Shown here in pieces: positions 9,598-17,121 of a DNA stretch of 64,000 nucleotides. The position numbers and the translations under genes were made by a program. The first letter of the stretch is position 1. Each line of letters opens with the position of its first letter. The stretch spans positions 99,848-163,847 of the forward strand of contig NZ_BOMB01000026.1 in the NCBI RefSeq assembly GCF_016861975.1, in the 5' to 3' direction. The notes below the pieces were generated by a model. That model was not told the origin of the DNA. It was given only the letters and a program-made list of their open reading frames with translations, and ran no database searches. Source of the stretch: Actinocatenispora rupis. Lineage in GTDB: Bacteria > Actinomycetota > Actinomycetes > Mycobacteriales > Micromonosporaceae.

Positions 9598-9727
9598 CCG
9601 CCGCGCTTGTCCCCGTTGGGTACCGGAGGGTGTCCGGTGTCCGATGCACGGTGCCGGCGCCGTCTGCGGTGTGAGATGCGGCCGGTACCGGGGTGCCCGG
9701 CCGGACCGGGCGACTACGGTGGGACGG

Positions 9728-11488
9728 GTGCGACGGGATCCCAGTGTTTCGCGGTACCAGGCGAGTCGGTTGTCGGCGGAGCGGCGGAGCGCCGACCTGG
9801 CCCGGATGCGCGACGAGACGTTCGACGTCCTGATCATCGGGGCGGGTGTCACCGGGGCCGGCGCGGCGCTCGACGCGGCGAGCCGCGGCCTGTCCGTCGC
9901 GGTCGTCGAGGCGCGTGACCTGGCCTCCGGCACGTCGAGCCGGTCCAGCAAGCTCATCCACGGCGGCCTGCGGTACCTGGAGCAGCTTGAGTTCCCGCTG
10001 GTACACGAGGCGTTGCGGGAGCGCGGCCTGCTGCTGACCCGGCTGGCGCCGCACCTGGTGCGCCCGGTGCCGTTCCTCGTCCCGCTGACCAGGTGGTACG
10101 AGCGGCCCTACTACGGCGCCGGCGTCGCGCTCTACGACGCGATGTCCGCGGTCAGTGGGCACGGCCGGGGCGTGCCCTGGCACAAGCACCTGTCGCGGCG
10201 CGGCGCGCACCGGCTGTTCCCCAGCCTGCGCGAGGACACCCTCCGCGGCGCCATCCGGTACTTCGACGGTCAGGTCGACGACGCGCGGTACGTGGTGACG
10301 CTGATGCGGTCCGCGGCCAGTTACGGCGCGGCGGTCGCCACCTCCACCCGGGTCGTCGGCATCATCCGCGACGCCCGCGAGGTCACCGGGGTACGCGTCC
10401 GGGACATGGAGTCGCGCGCCGAGTTCGACGTGCGCGCCCGTACCGTGATCGCCGCGACGGGCGTGTGGTCCGACGACATCTCCGAGATGATCCACGAGTA
10501 CGCGGGGCTGCGGGTCCGCGCGTCGAAGGGCATCCACCTGCTCGTCCCCCGCAGCGCGATCACCGGCGACGTCGGCCTGATCCTGCGTACCGAGAAGTCG
10601 GTGCTGTTCGTGATCCCGTGGGGCGGGCACTGGCTCATCGGCACCACCGACACCGACTGGGACCTGGACCGCGCGCACCCGGCCGCGTCCTCGGTCGACA
10701 TCGACTACCTGCTCGAACACGTCAACGCGGTGCTCGACCGGCCCATCACCCACGACGACATCGAGGGCGTGTACGCGGGGCTCCGGCCGCTGCTGGCCGG
10801 CGAGTCGGAGATGAGTTCGAAGCTGTCCCGGGAGCACGCGGTGGTCGAGCCGATGCTCGGGCTGATGCTCGTCGCGGGCGGCAAGTACACGACGTACCGG
10901 GTCATGGCGCGGGACGTGATCGACCACGCCGCCCGCCGCCTCCCCGGTACTCCCGAGTCGCGCACCGACCAGGTGCCGCTGGCCGGCGCGGACGGGTTCC
11001 ACGCGGCGTGGGCGCACCGGACGTCGATGGCCCGCCGGCACGGCGTCACCGTCGGCGTCGTCGAGCACCTGCTGGAGCGGTACGGCGCGCTCGCCACCGA
11101 GGTCCTCGCCCTCGTCGACGAGCACCCCGAGCTGGGACGCGCGCTGCCCGGGGCACCCGAGTACCTGGCGGCGGAGATCCATTACGCGGCGGCGGCCGAG
11201 GGCGCGGTGCACCTGGACGACGTGCTGACCCGGCGTACCCGGATCTCGATCGAGACGCCGCACCGGGGCACGGAGACGGCACCGGCGGCGGCCGAGCTGA
11301 TGGGCGACGTACTCGGCTGGGACCGGGCGGCCCGGGACCGCGAGGTCGAGCACTACCGGGCGCGGGTCGAGGCGGAGCGCGAGTCCCAGCGCAAGGAGGA
11401 CGACCGGACGGCGGACGCGGCCCGGCTCGGCGCGCCCGACGTACGCGGTTACGGGGCGGATCCGGCGGTCACGGCGCCGCTGTTCTGA
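9728..11488 (+). CDS. glpD: Glycerol-3-phosphate dehydrogenase (FAD-dependent)
   Basis: 586 residues, normal for actinobacterial GlpD. The FAD-binding Rossmann motif GAGVTGAGAALDAASRG begins near residue 36, followed by the family hallmark SSRSSKLIHGGLRYLEQ, the substrate-side IGTTDTDWD segment and GLRPLL. A C-terminal helical domain (from about 410) is present. The enzyme oxidises sn-glycerol 3-phosphate to dihydroxyacetone phosphate and passes electrons to quinone at the membrane. The GTG at 9728 is chosen because GGTGGGA lies just upstream and the Rossmann motif is then at the usual distance; the frame is open further upstream. No glycerol kinase or facilitator is next to it, but a glycerophosphodiesterase that would produce its substrate lies at 24847-25644. 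Confidence 0.95.
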   Translation: MRRDPSVSRYQASRLSAERRSADLARMRDETFDVLIIGAGVTGAGAALDAASRGLSVAVVEARDLASGTSSRSSKLIHGGLRYLEQLEFPLVHEALRERGLLLTRLAPHLVRPVPFLVPLTRWYERPYYGAGVALYDAMSAVSGHGRGVPWHKHLSRRGAHRLFPSLREDTLRGAIRYFDGQVDDARYVVTLMRSAASYGAAVATSTRVVGIIRDAREVTGVRVRDMESRAEFDVRARTVIAATGVWSDDISEMIHEYAGLRVRASKGIHLLVPRSAITGDVGLILRTEKSVLFVIPWGGHWLIGTTDTDWDLDRAHPAASSVDIDYLLEHVNAVLDRPITHDDIEGVYAGLRPLLAGESEMSSKLSREHAVVEPMLGLMLVAGGKYTTYRVMARDVIDHAARRLPGTPESRTDQVPLAGADGFHAAWAHRTSMARRHGVTVGVVEHLLERYGALATEVLALVDEHPELGRALPGAPEYLAAEIHYAAAAEGAVHLDDVLTRRTRISIETPHRGTETAPAAAELMGDVLGWDRAARDREVEHYRARVEAERESQRKEDDRTADAARLGAPDVRGYGADPAVTAPLF

Positions 11489-11635
11489 CCGGGCGGAAGG
11501 CCCCCGCGACCCGTCCGGACATACCACGATTTGTACGCCCGGGTTGCTCCCAGTATCTGGGCGCTTGTCCGCCTTGATCTATTTGTGATACTGCCGTGAC
11601 ATCGGGGCGGTGCAAGAGTACGTAGCGTATCGACC

Positions 11636-12727
11636 ATGGCGGCAGCTCTGCCCGACGCCGCGAACCCGGCCGGCGACCCGATCGCGACGGGCCACCCCGC
11701 TCCGGCGGCGGCACCCGCGTCGGCCCCCGTGCACCCCGGCGCGTCGGCAGGTCGCGCGACATCTCGCACTCCCGCCTCGACCGCACCGTCCGCCGCGGAT
11801 GCACCGTCCGGCGCCGGGGCGTCCGCCGGGAACTCGTCGTCCGCGGGCGCATCGGCCCGTGCGGCGGGGCCACCGCGGGTCGGCGGCCCGATGGGGGACG
11901 AGGACGAGCAGGACACCGGCGCGGCGTCGGCCGGCCGGCGGCGGCCGGGTGCGGCGCTGGTCGCGCTGGCCGCGGGCGGGGTGCTCGGCGTGGTGCAGAC
12001 CCTGGTGGCGCAACGGTTCGGGCTGCTGAGCTTCGAGGGCGGCCGAACCGGCTGGTGGGTCGCGCAGCTCGTGGCGCTGTCCTGGCTGTCGGCGGTGAGC
12101 GTCGCGCTCGGCGCGCTGGTACCGCGCCGCGCCGGGCGTACCGATCCGCGGTGGGCCGATCCGTTCACGTTGGGCGCCGCCGCGTTCGGCGGTCTGCTCG
12201 CCGTACCGCTGGCGAGCTCGTCGGCGGCGTGGGCGGCGATCTACGGCGGGGCCGTGCCGACCTCGCAGGTCGTCGGGCACGTGCTCGTCGGCATCGTGCT
12301 CGGGGTGGCGGCCGGCGCCGCCGCCCAGCGGTACCGGCCGGTCGCGGTGGGGTTGGTCGCCGGTGCCGTGGTGGCCTGGGTGACGGCGGTGGTGTCGGTG
12401 GTGGTCGACGCGGCGCCGCCGGTGCTCGGGCACCCGGATCTGGGGCTGGGCGCGACGGGCCGGCAGGTCGGTGCGCTGCTGGTGGCGGCCGTGTTCGGGA
12501 TCGTGCTGGGCGGGGCGTGGTCGAGCGTGCGGCTCGACGCGCGCGCGGTGGCCGCGTCGGTCGGTCCGGGCCTGGTCGCCGCGGCGTACCTGGTGGGGTT
12601 GCCGCTGACGGACGCCGACTGGCCCTGGTCCCCCGTACCGACGGCGTTGCTCGCGGTGCCGTGCGCGGCGCTGTTCGCCGTGGTCGCCGGCTGGTTCGGG
12701 GACCGGCTCCGGCGCCGGCACGACTGA
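11636..12727 (+). CDS. Unknown polytopic membrane protein with disordered N-terminus
   Basis: 363 residues, family not recognised. The first ~100 residues are Ala/Pro/Ser/Gly-rich and probably disordered in the cytoplasm (ending EDEQDTGAASAGRRRPG). About eight hydrophobic helices follow (roughly 105-125, 140-162, 178-203, 211-230, 238-262, 283-302, 310-330 and 340-358). The positive run RLRRRHD ends the protein, and R/D-rich loops such as VPRRAGRTDPRWADP lie between helices. No catalytic motif is visible. The ATG at 11636 begins the only plausible plus-strand frame. The 147-bp spacer after glpD suggests its own promoter, but I cannot place convincing -35/-10 boxes. Confidence 0.85.
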   Translation: MAAALPDAANPAGDPIATGHPAPAAAPASAPVHPGASAGRATSRTPASTAPSAADAPSGAGASAGNSSSAGASARAAGPPRVGGPMGDEDEQDTGAASAGRRRPGAALVALAAGGVLGVVQTLVAQRFGLLSFEGGRTGWWVAQLVALSWLSAVSVALGALVPRRAGRTDPRWADPFTLGAAAFGGLLAVPLASSSAAWAAIYGGAVPTSQVVGHVLVGIVLGVAAGAAAQRYRPVAVGLVAGAVVAWVTAVVSVVVDAAPPVLGHPDLGLGATGRQVGALLVAAVFGIVLGGAWSSVRLDARAVAASVGPGLVAAAYLVGLPLTDADWPWSPVPTALLAVPCAALFAVVAGWFGDRLRRRHD

Positions 12728-12807
12728 TCGGCAGGGGCCCGGTGGGTGTGTCGTACCACCCGGCCCGGCGGGACGGCGCGTCGACCGCCGGCGAGCGGGG
12801 ACGGGTC

Positions 12808-13214
12808 GTGACGGTACCGCGTCGGATCCTGGTGGTGGGGTCGTCGGGTGCGGGCAGGTCGACGATCGCCCGCGCCCTCGCCGACCGGTACGGGCTGCCC
12901 GTCATCCACACGTCCGGCTGCCCCGCGCCGACCTGATCGTCTTCCCCGACCTGCGCCCGGCGCTGTGCGTCTGGCGCGCGCTCCGCCGGTACCGGCGGTT
13001 CCGCGGCCGGTCCCGCCCGGACGTGAGCGCCGACTGCCCGGGGCGGCTGGAGTGGCAGTGGGTGCGCTACATCTGGCAGTACCGGCGGCGGCACCGCGGC
13101 CGGTTGCTCGCCGCCGTCGCCGACCACGCCCCCGACACCCCGCTGGTACGGCTGCGCACCCGGCGCGAGGTCCGCGCGTTCCTCACCGGGCCGCCGGGGT
13201 TCCGAGCGGCTTGA
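12808..13214 (+). pseudogene. P-loop kinase-like gene (FlaR/adenylate-kinase-like), internal deletion and frameshift
   Basis: The 5' part, from GTG 12808, reads RRILVVGSSGAGRSTIARAL...LPVIH and contains a clear Walker A (GSSGAGRST); its frame stops at 12936. From about 12915 the +2 frame continues RLPRADLIVFPDLRP, CVWRALRRYRRFRGRSRPD, ECP-like CPGRLEWQWVRYIWQYRRRHR and RLRTRREVRAFL to a stop at 13214. That is the C-terminal half of the FlaR-like nucleotide-kinase family (DNA topology modulation proteins). In intact members roughly 45-50 residues separate these halves (the HLDxLYW...GNY region), and they are missing here. The junction lies within about 12907-12920. A deletion whose length is not a multiple of three explains both the missing segment and the frame change. 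Its 3' end overlaps the convergent GNAT gene by 32 bp. Confidence 0.8.
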
Positions 13215-13734
13215 CGAGTTCGGCGAACTCCAGGTCCGGCCGCTTCGGCGTACCGAACCGCTCGTCCCCGTACGGGAAGGGCTCGGTGGCGCCGGTGCGC
13301 CGGTAGCCGCGGCGCTCGTAGTACGCGATGAGGTCGGAGCGGGCGGACAGCACGGTCATCCGCATCCGGTGGCAGCCGTGTTCCGCTGCGATCCGCTCCG
13401 CCTCGGCGAGGATCGTGGAGCCGATGCCGCCGCCCTGCCGGCCGGGACGTACCGCGAAGAAGCCGAAGTAGCCGGTGTCGCCGCCGGACACGTCGACGTG
13501 GCAGCAGGCGAGCGGTTCGTCGCCGTCGAGCAGCAGCCGGATCTGGCTGCCCGGCGCGCTGATCATGTCGAGGACCATCTGCCGGTCGGCGCGCAGCCCG
13601 TCCAGCAGGTGCGCCTCGGTCGTCCAGCCCGCCACGTCCGGCCCGCCCCGGTACGCCGCGTGCACCAGCTCCAGCAGCCCCGGCACGTCCTCCGGCGTCG
13701 CCGCGCGCGACACCCACGTCCCCTCCGCACCCAT
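13183..13734 (-). CDS. GNAT family N-acetyltransferase
   Basis: 183 residues with the GNAT core: an N-terminal RAATPEDVPGLLELVHAAY helix, the strand YFGFFAVRPGRQGGGIG carrying the acetyl-CoA pyrophosphate loop (consensus Q/RxxGxG/A) near residue 95-105, helix GSTILAEAERIAAEHGC, and the C-terminal YYERRGYRRTG segment. It should transfer an acetyl group from acetyl-CoA to an amine; the substrate cannot be told. The ATG at 13734 is in good position. It diverges from the DUF4031 gene across 31 bp, so the promoters overlap. The last 32 bp overlap the decayed P-loop gene, consistent with that gene no longer being constrained. Confidence 0.92.
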   Translation of the reverse strand: MGAEGTWVSRAATPEDVPGLLELVHAAYRGGPDVAGWTTEAHLLDGLRADRQMVLDMISAPGSQIRLLLDGDEPLACCHVDVSGGDTGYFGFFAVRPGRQGGGIGSTILAEAERIAAEHGCHRMRMTVLSARSDLIAYYERRGYRRTGATEPFPYGDERFGTPKRPDLEFAELVKPLGTPAAR

Positions 13735-13765
13735 GGGCCGAACCGTACTACCGTCCCTCGGTGAG

Positions 13766-14044
13766 ATGACGATCTACCTGGACCGACCCGTCTGGCCGGG
13801 GCGCGGCCGACTGTGGTCGCACCTGATCAGCGACGCCTCGTACGCCGAGCTGCACGCGTTCGCCGAGGCGCTCGGCGTGCCGCGGCGCGCGTTCGAGCGC
13901 GACCACTACGACCTCACCACCGCCGGGTACGAGGGGGCCGTCGCGCTCGGCGCCCGCGTCGTACCGTCCCGGGAACTGGTCCGGCTGCTCACCGCCGCCG
14001 GGCTGCGCCGTCCCAAACGTCGCGGACCGCGTGAGAAATCCTGA
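13766..14044 (+). CDS. DUF4031 domain protein
   Basis: 92 residues matching the actinobacterial DUF4031 pattern: MTIYLDRPVWPGRGRLWSHL at the start, SDASYAELHAFAEALGVPRR in the middle, FERDHYDL, and a basic tail RRPKRRGPREKS. Small cytoplasmic protein, function not established; conserved W, H and D/Y residues suggest a binding or enzymatic fold. The ATG at 13766 is only 31 bp from the divergent GNAT start, so the leader is very short or the mRNA is leaderless. The lipoprotein gene begins 42 bp after its stop and could be on the same transcript. Confidence 0.88.
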   Translation: MTIYLDRPVWPGRGRLWSHLISDASYAELHAFAEALGVPRRAFERDHYDLTTAGYEGAVALGARVVPSRELVRLLTAAGLRRPKRRGPREKS

Positions 14045-14086
14045 TCCGGACGGAACCGGCGCGCCACCCGCCGCGTCCAAGTGGGC

Positions 14087-14650
14087 ATGAACGTACGCGT
14101 GGCAGGTGTCGTGTTGGCCGGCGTGGCCGCGTTGGCGCTGGTCAGCGGCTGCGGACCGGACAAGTCCGCGGCCGGGAAGGCGTCGCACACCAGCGGTTCC
14201 CCGTCGCCCGGCGTCAGCAGCACCCCCTCCGGCGGTACGACCGGGTCGCCGTCGCCGTCCCGCACGCTGCCCGTGCCGCACCGCAGCGGCACGCGGTCGA
14301 CGTCCGTCCCGGCGATCACCCTCCAGATCACCGGCGGCTTCGCCGGCAAGAACGACACGGTCTCCGTCGCGCCCGACGGCGCCTGGCGGGCCACCGACGG
14401 CAAGCGCGGCGTGACCCGCCGCGGCACCCTCACCCCCGCACAACACGACCAGCTGGTACGGCTCGTCAGCGGGCCCGAGCTGGCCAAGGAGGCCAAGCTC
14501 AAGCAGCCCAAGCTGATGTGCAACGACGGCCTGTCGTACCGGCTGACCGTCGGGACCGTCGTGCTCAGCCGTACGGACTGCGGCGGCAGTACGCACACGC
14601 CGACGTTCGACGCGGTGGTGAAACTGGTGACCGGGGCAGCAACGAAATGA
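14087..14650 (+). CDS. Secreted lipoprotein, emfourin-like domain
   Basis: 187 residues. A lipoprotein signal peptide (basic MNVR, hydrophobic core, lipobox LVSGC with Cys22) is followed by a Ser/Gly/Pro-rich linker to about residue 75. The folded part begins ITLQITGGFAGKNDTVSV and has a LTPAQHDQLVRLVSG helix, then YRLTVGTVVLSRTDCG. The GGFAG strand, the mid helix and the YRL strand resemble the emfourin (protealysin-inhibitor) domain; this is my inference, not a firm match. Two further cysteines (MCND and TDCG) could form a disulfide. It would sit on the outer face of the membrane. A GTG at 14081 would add two residues. A 19-bp perfect hairpin follows at 14695. Confidence 0.85.
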   Translation: MNVRVAGVVLAGVAALALVSGCGPDKSAAGKASHTSGSPSPGVSSTPSGGTTGSPSPSRTLPVPHRSGTRSTSVPAITLQITGGFAGKNDTVSVAPDGAWRATDGKRGVTRRGTLTPAQHDQLVRLVSGPELAKEAKLKQPKLMCNDGLSYRLTVGTVVLSRTDCGGSTHTPTFDAVVKLVTGAATK

Positions 14651-14694
14651 CGTGACACCCACGGGTTCCCGGCTCTGAGGGGCGCCGGGAATCC

Positions 14695-14745
14695 GCCGCG
14701 TCGCCCCGGCCCCAGGCGCTGGGGCAGGGGCCGGGGCGACGCGGC
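14695..14745. terminator. Very strong hairpin after the lipoprotein gene
   Basis: Perfect inverted repeat: arms 14695-14713 and 14727-14745 (19 bp each, GC-rich) with a 13-nt loop. It begins 45 bp after the lipoprotein stop and lacks a T-run, as is usual for actinomycete terminators. It could also serve the convergent helicase gene. Confidence 0.75.
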
Positions 14746-14805
14746 ACTTCGTCGAGGGGGCAGTGTGCCCGCGGAACGCTCGGGCCTTGTCTCCTCGTCC
14801 TGCTT

Positions 14806-14850
14806 TCCGGGGGCGCAGCCCCCGGACCCCGCGCCGGGGGCGTAGCCCCC
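14806..14850. repeat. Two REP-like GGGGGC/GCCCCC palindromes
   Basis: First palindrome: arms TCCGGGGGC (14806-14814) and GCCCCCGGA (14818-14826), loop GCA. Second: GGGGGC (14836-14841) and GCCCCC (14845-14850), loop GTA. The same short-loop design recurs at 21914, as expected of a dispersed extragenic palindrome. Confidence 0.7.
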
Positions 14851-14892
14851 AGCACCCCCACGTCGGCTCGCGACCCGGCCGGGTGCCTTGTG

Positions 14893-14950
14893 CCCGGCCG
14901 CTTCGCGGCGGGCCAGCCCCTTTTGTTCGCCCGGCCGCTTCGCGGCGGGC
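14893..14950. repeat. Direct repeat of a 21-bp TTCG-loop hairpin unit
   Basis: Identical 21-bp copies at 14893-14913 and 14930-14950. Each can fold as a GGCCGC-TTCG-CGGC type stem with a stable UUCG tetraloop. Together with 14695-14850 they make the 363-bp spacer 14651-15013 almost entirely palindromic; I see no gene in it. Confidence 0.75.
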
Positions 14951-15013
14951 TGCCTGGCTGTGCTGCCTGTGCTGGGGGTCACCTGGCCGGCTTGGCGGTG
15001 GCGTACCTGGGGG

Positions 15014-16684
15014 TCAGTCTTCGTCGTGTACTTCGGGGAGGGCGGGGCCGAGGACGTCGTCGGCGTCCATGATCGTGTACGCGTAGCCCTGCTCGGCGAG
15101 GAAGCGCTGGCGGTGCGCGGCGTACTCGGAGTCGATGGTGTCGCGGGAGACGACGGTGTAGAAGTGCGCCTGGCGGCCGTCGGCCTTCGGGCGCAGGACG
15201 CGGCCGAGGCGCTGCGCCTCCTCCTGGCGGGAGCCGAACGTGCCGGACACCTGGATGGCGACCGCGGCCTCCGGCAGGTCGATGGAGAAGTTGGCGACCT
15301 TGGACACGGCGAGCGTGCGGATCTCGCCGGAACGGAACGCGTCGAACAGTCGCTCGCGCTCGCGGTTGGTCGTCTTCCCCTCGATCACCGGTACGTCGAG
15401 GTCGGCGGCGAGCATGTCGAGCTGGTCCAGGTACGCGCCGATGACGAGCACCTGCTCGCCCGGGTGCCGCGCGACGAGCGCCTCCACCACGGGCACCTTG
15501 GTACGGGCGGTGGCGGCCATCCGGTAACGCTCGTCGGGCTCGGCCGTCGCGTACGCCATGCGCTCGGCGTCGGTGAGGGTCACCCGCACCTCGACGCACT
15601 CGGCCGGCGCGATCCAGCCCTGCGCCTCGATGTCCTTCCACGGCGCGTCGTACCGCTTGGGGCCGATGAGGGAGAAGACGTCGCCCTCCCGGCCGTCCTC
15701 GCGTACGAGGGTGGCGGTGAGGCCGAGGCGGCGGCGGGCCTGGAGGTCGGCGGTGAACCGGAAGATCGGCGCCGGCAGCAGGTGCACCTCGTCGTAGATG
15801 ACGAGGCCCCAGTCGCGCGCGCCGAACAGGTCGAGGTGCGGGTAGGCGCCCTTCCGCCGTGCCGTGAGCACCTGGTACGTGGCGATCGTGACGGGGCGGA
15901 TCTCCTTGCGCTCGCCTGAGTACTCGCCGATCTCGTCCTCGGTGAGCGACGTGCGGGCGACCAGCTCGCGCTTCCACTGCCGGCCGGCGACCGTGTTCGT
16001 GACCAGGATCAGCGTGGTGGCCTGCGCCTCCGCCATCGCGGCCGCGCCGACCAGCGTCTTGCCCGCGCCGCACGGCAGCACCACCACGCCGGAACCGCCC
16101 GCCCAGAACGACTCGGCCGCCTGCCGCTGGTACGGCCGCAGCTCCCAGCTGGACTCGTCGAGCGCGATCGGGTGCTGCTCGCCGTCCACGTACCCGGCGA
16201 GGTCCTCGGCCGGCCAGCCCAGCTTGAGCAGGGCCTGCTTGAGCCGGCCGCGCTCGGACGGGTGCACCAGGATCGTGTCGTCGGCGACGCTGCCGCCGAG
16301 CATCCCGGCGAGCTTCTTCGACTTGGACACCTCGACCAGGACGGCCCGGTCCAGACCACGGAGTACGAGACCGTGCGCGGGGTCGTTGAGCAGCTGGAGC
16401 CGACCGTACCGGTCCATGGTCTCGGCGACGTCGACGAGCAGCGCGTGCGGCACGGGGTAGCGCGAGAAGCGGATGAGGGCGTCGACCACGCTCTCCGCGT
16501 CGTGCCCGGCGGCCCGCGCGTTCCACAACCCGAGCGGCGTGATCCGGTACGTGTGGACGTGCTCGGGCGAGCGCTCCAGCTCGGCGAACGGCGCGATCGC
16601 CATCCGGCAGGCGTGCGCGTCGGGGTGCTCGACCTCCAACAGCAGGGTCTTGTCGGACTGCACGATCAGCGGGCCATCGGACAC
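15014..16684 (-). CDS. DNA repair helicase XPB (bacterial type)
   Basis: 556 residues, the usual bacterial XPB length. An N-terminal domain (~1-175) precedes the SF2 core: motif I PCGAGKT (204-210, Lys209), motif II DEVH (298-301), motif III LTATL followed by the XPB-specific VREDG (RED) element, and motif VI QEEAQRLGRVLRP near 505. In its archaeal and eukaryotic relatives XPB unwinds DNA in repair; the actinobacterial role is less settled. The start at 16684 is the first good ATG, with GGAGGCTCC just upstream. In many actinobacteria a helicase-associated partner gene lies directly beside it; here that partner is at 22111-24408, with three other genes between. Confidence 0.95.
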   Translation of the reverse strand: MSDGPLIVQSDKTLLLEVEHPDAHACRMAIAPFAELERSPEHVHTYRITPLGLWNARAAGHDAESVVDALIRFSRYPVPHALLVDVAETMDRYGRLQLLNDPAHGLVLRGLDRAVLVEVSKSKKLAGMLGGSVADDTILVHPSERGRLKQALLKLGWPAEDLAGYVDGEQHPIALDESSWELRPYQRQAAESFWAGGSGVVVLPCGAGKTLVGAAAMAEAQATTLILVTNTVAGRQWKRELVARTSLTEDEIGEYSGERKEIRPVTIATYQVLTARRKGAYPHLDLFGARDWGLVIYDEVHLLPAPIFRFTADLQARRRLGLTATLVREDGREGDVFSLIGPKRYDAPWKDIEAQGWIAPAECVEVRVTLTDAERMAYATAEPDERYRMAATARTKVPVVEALVARHPGEQVLVIGAYLDQLDMLAADLDVPVIEGKTTNRERERLFDAFRSGEIRTLAVSKVANFSIDLPEAAVAIQVSGTFGSRQEEAQRLGRVLRPKADGRQAHFYTVVSRDTIDSEYAAHRQRFLAEQGYAYTIMDADDVLGPALPEVHDED

Positions 16685-17121
16685 GCGGAGCCTCCTGCGA
16701 ATGACGCGGACTCTCCATAGTGCCTCGCGCGCCGGTGAACGTCCGCCGCCGGACGCGGGCAGCCGCCGCCGGCCTGGTACGAGCCATTGGGAGGAAGAAA
16801 CGGTCCGTCCGGACCGGCGGCCACCGACCGGGCCGACCTTGTGGCCAGGCCGACCTGGTCAAGAGGTGCTGGCAGCCAGGCTGTCAGGCCCTCAACAGCC
16901 GGCCGCCGGTGCCACCGCAATCCTCGCGCCCCTGCGGTGGCACCGGCTCGAAGCGCCCCTGGATCCCCATCAGGGACGCGGCCGTCACCGTGTGGAATCG
17001 CTACCCCCAGCGACCCATCCGGTTGTTCGTGCCGGCTGACTTACACGTATGACTCTGGCCCCCGTTCCTGCACTGAAGCTGGCCCACACCTAGGAGTTCG
17101 CTGAAAAGGGCAAGAGGACGG
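16685..17121. other. Gene-free spacer with a strong hairpin and possible mobile-element remnant
   Basis: 437 bp between two minus-strand genes. It holds no convincing gene; the plus-strand frame 16720-17052 has no family resemblance. A perfect 15-bp inverted repeat (arms 16905-16919 and 16933-16947, 13-nt loop) could terminate the M28 peptidase transcript. The stretch 16950-17110 is less GC-rich and contains CTGGCCC at two places about 25-30 bp apart near 17050-17090, a style seen at ends of some insertion sequences. No transposase or target duplication is visible, so the remnant idea is weak. Confidence 0.5.

Noticed and set aside
6166..9957. 1263-codon minus-strand frame
   Set aside because: It lies opposite the kinase gene and consists of Arg/Gly/Pro-rich low-complexity sequence with no domain.
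11489..11635. A defined promoter for the membrane protein at 11636
   Set aside because: Several TTGATC, TTGTGA and TACGTA-like words occur but no pair has convincing spacing.
12848..13306. 152-codon frame over the P-loop region as an intact gene
   Set aside because: Its residues match no family, while the two other frames contain the two halves of a nucleotide-kinase-like protein.
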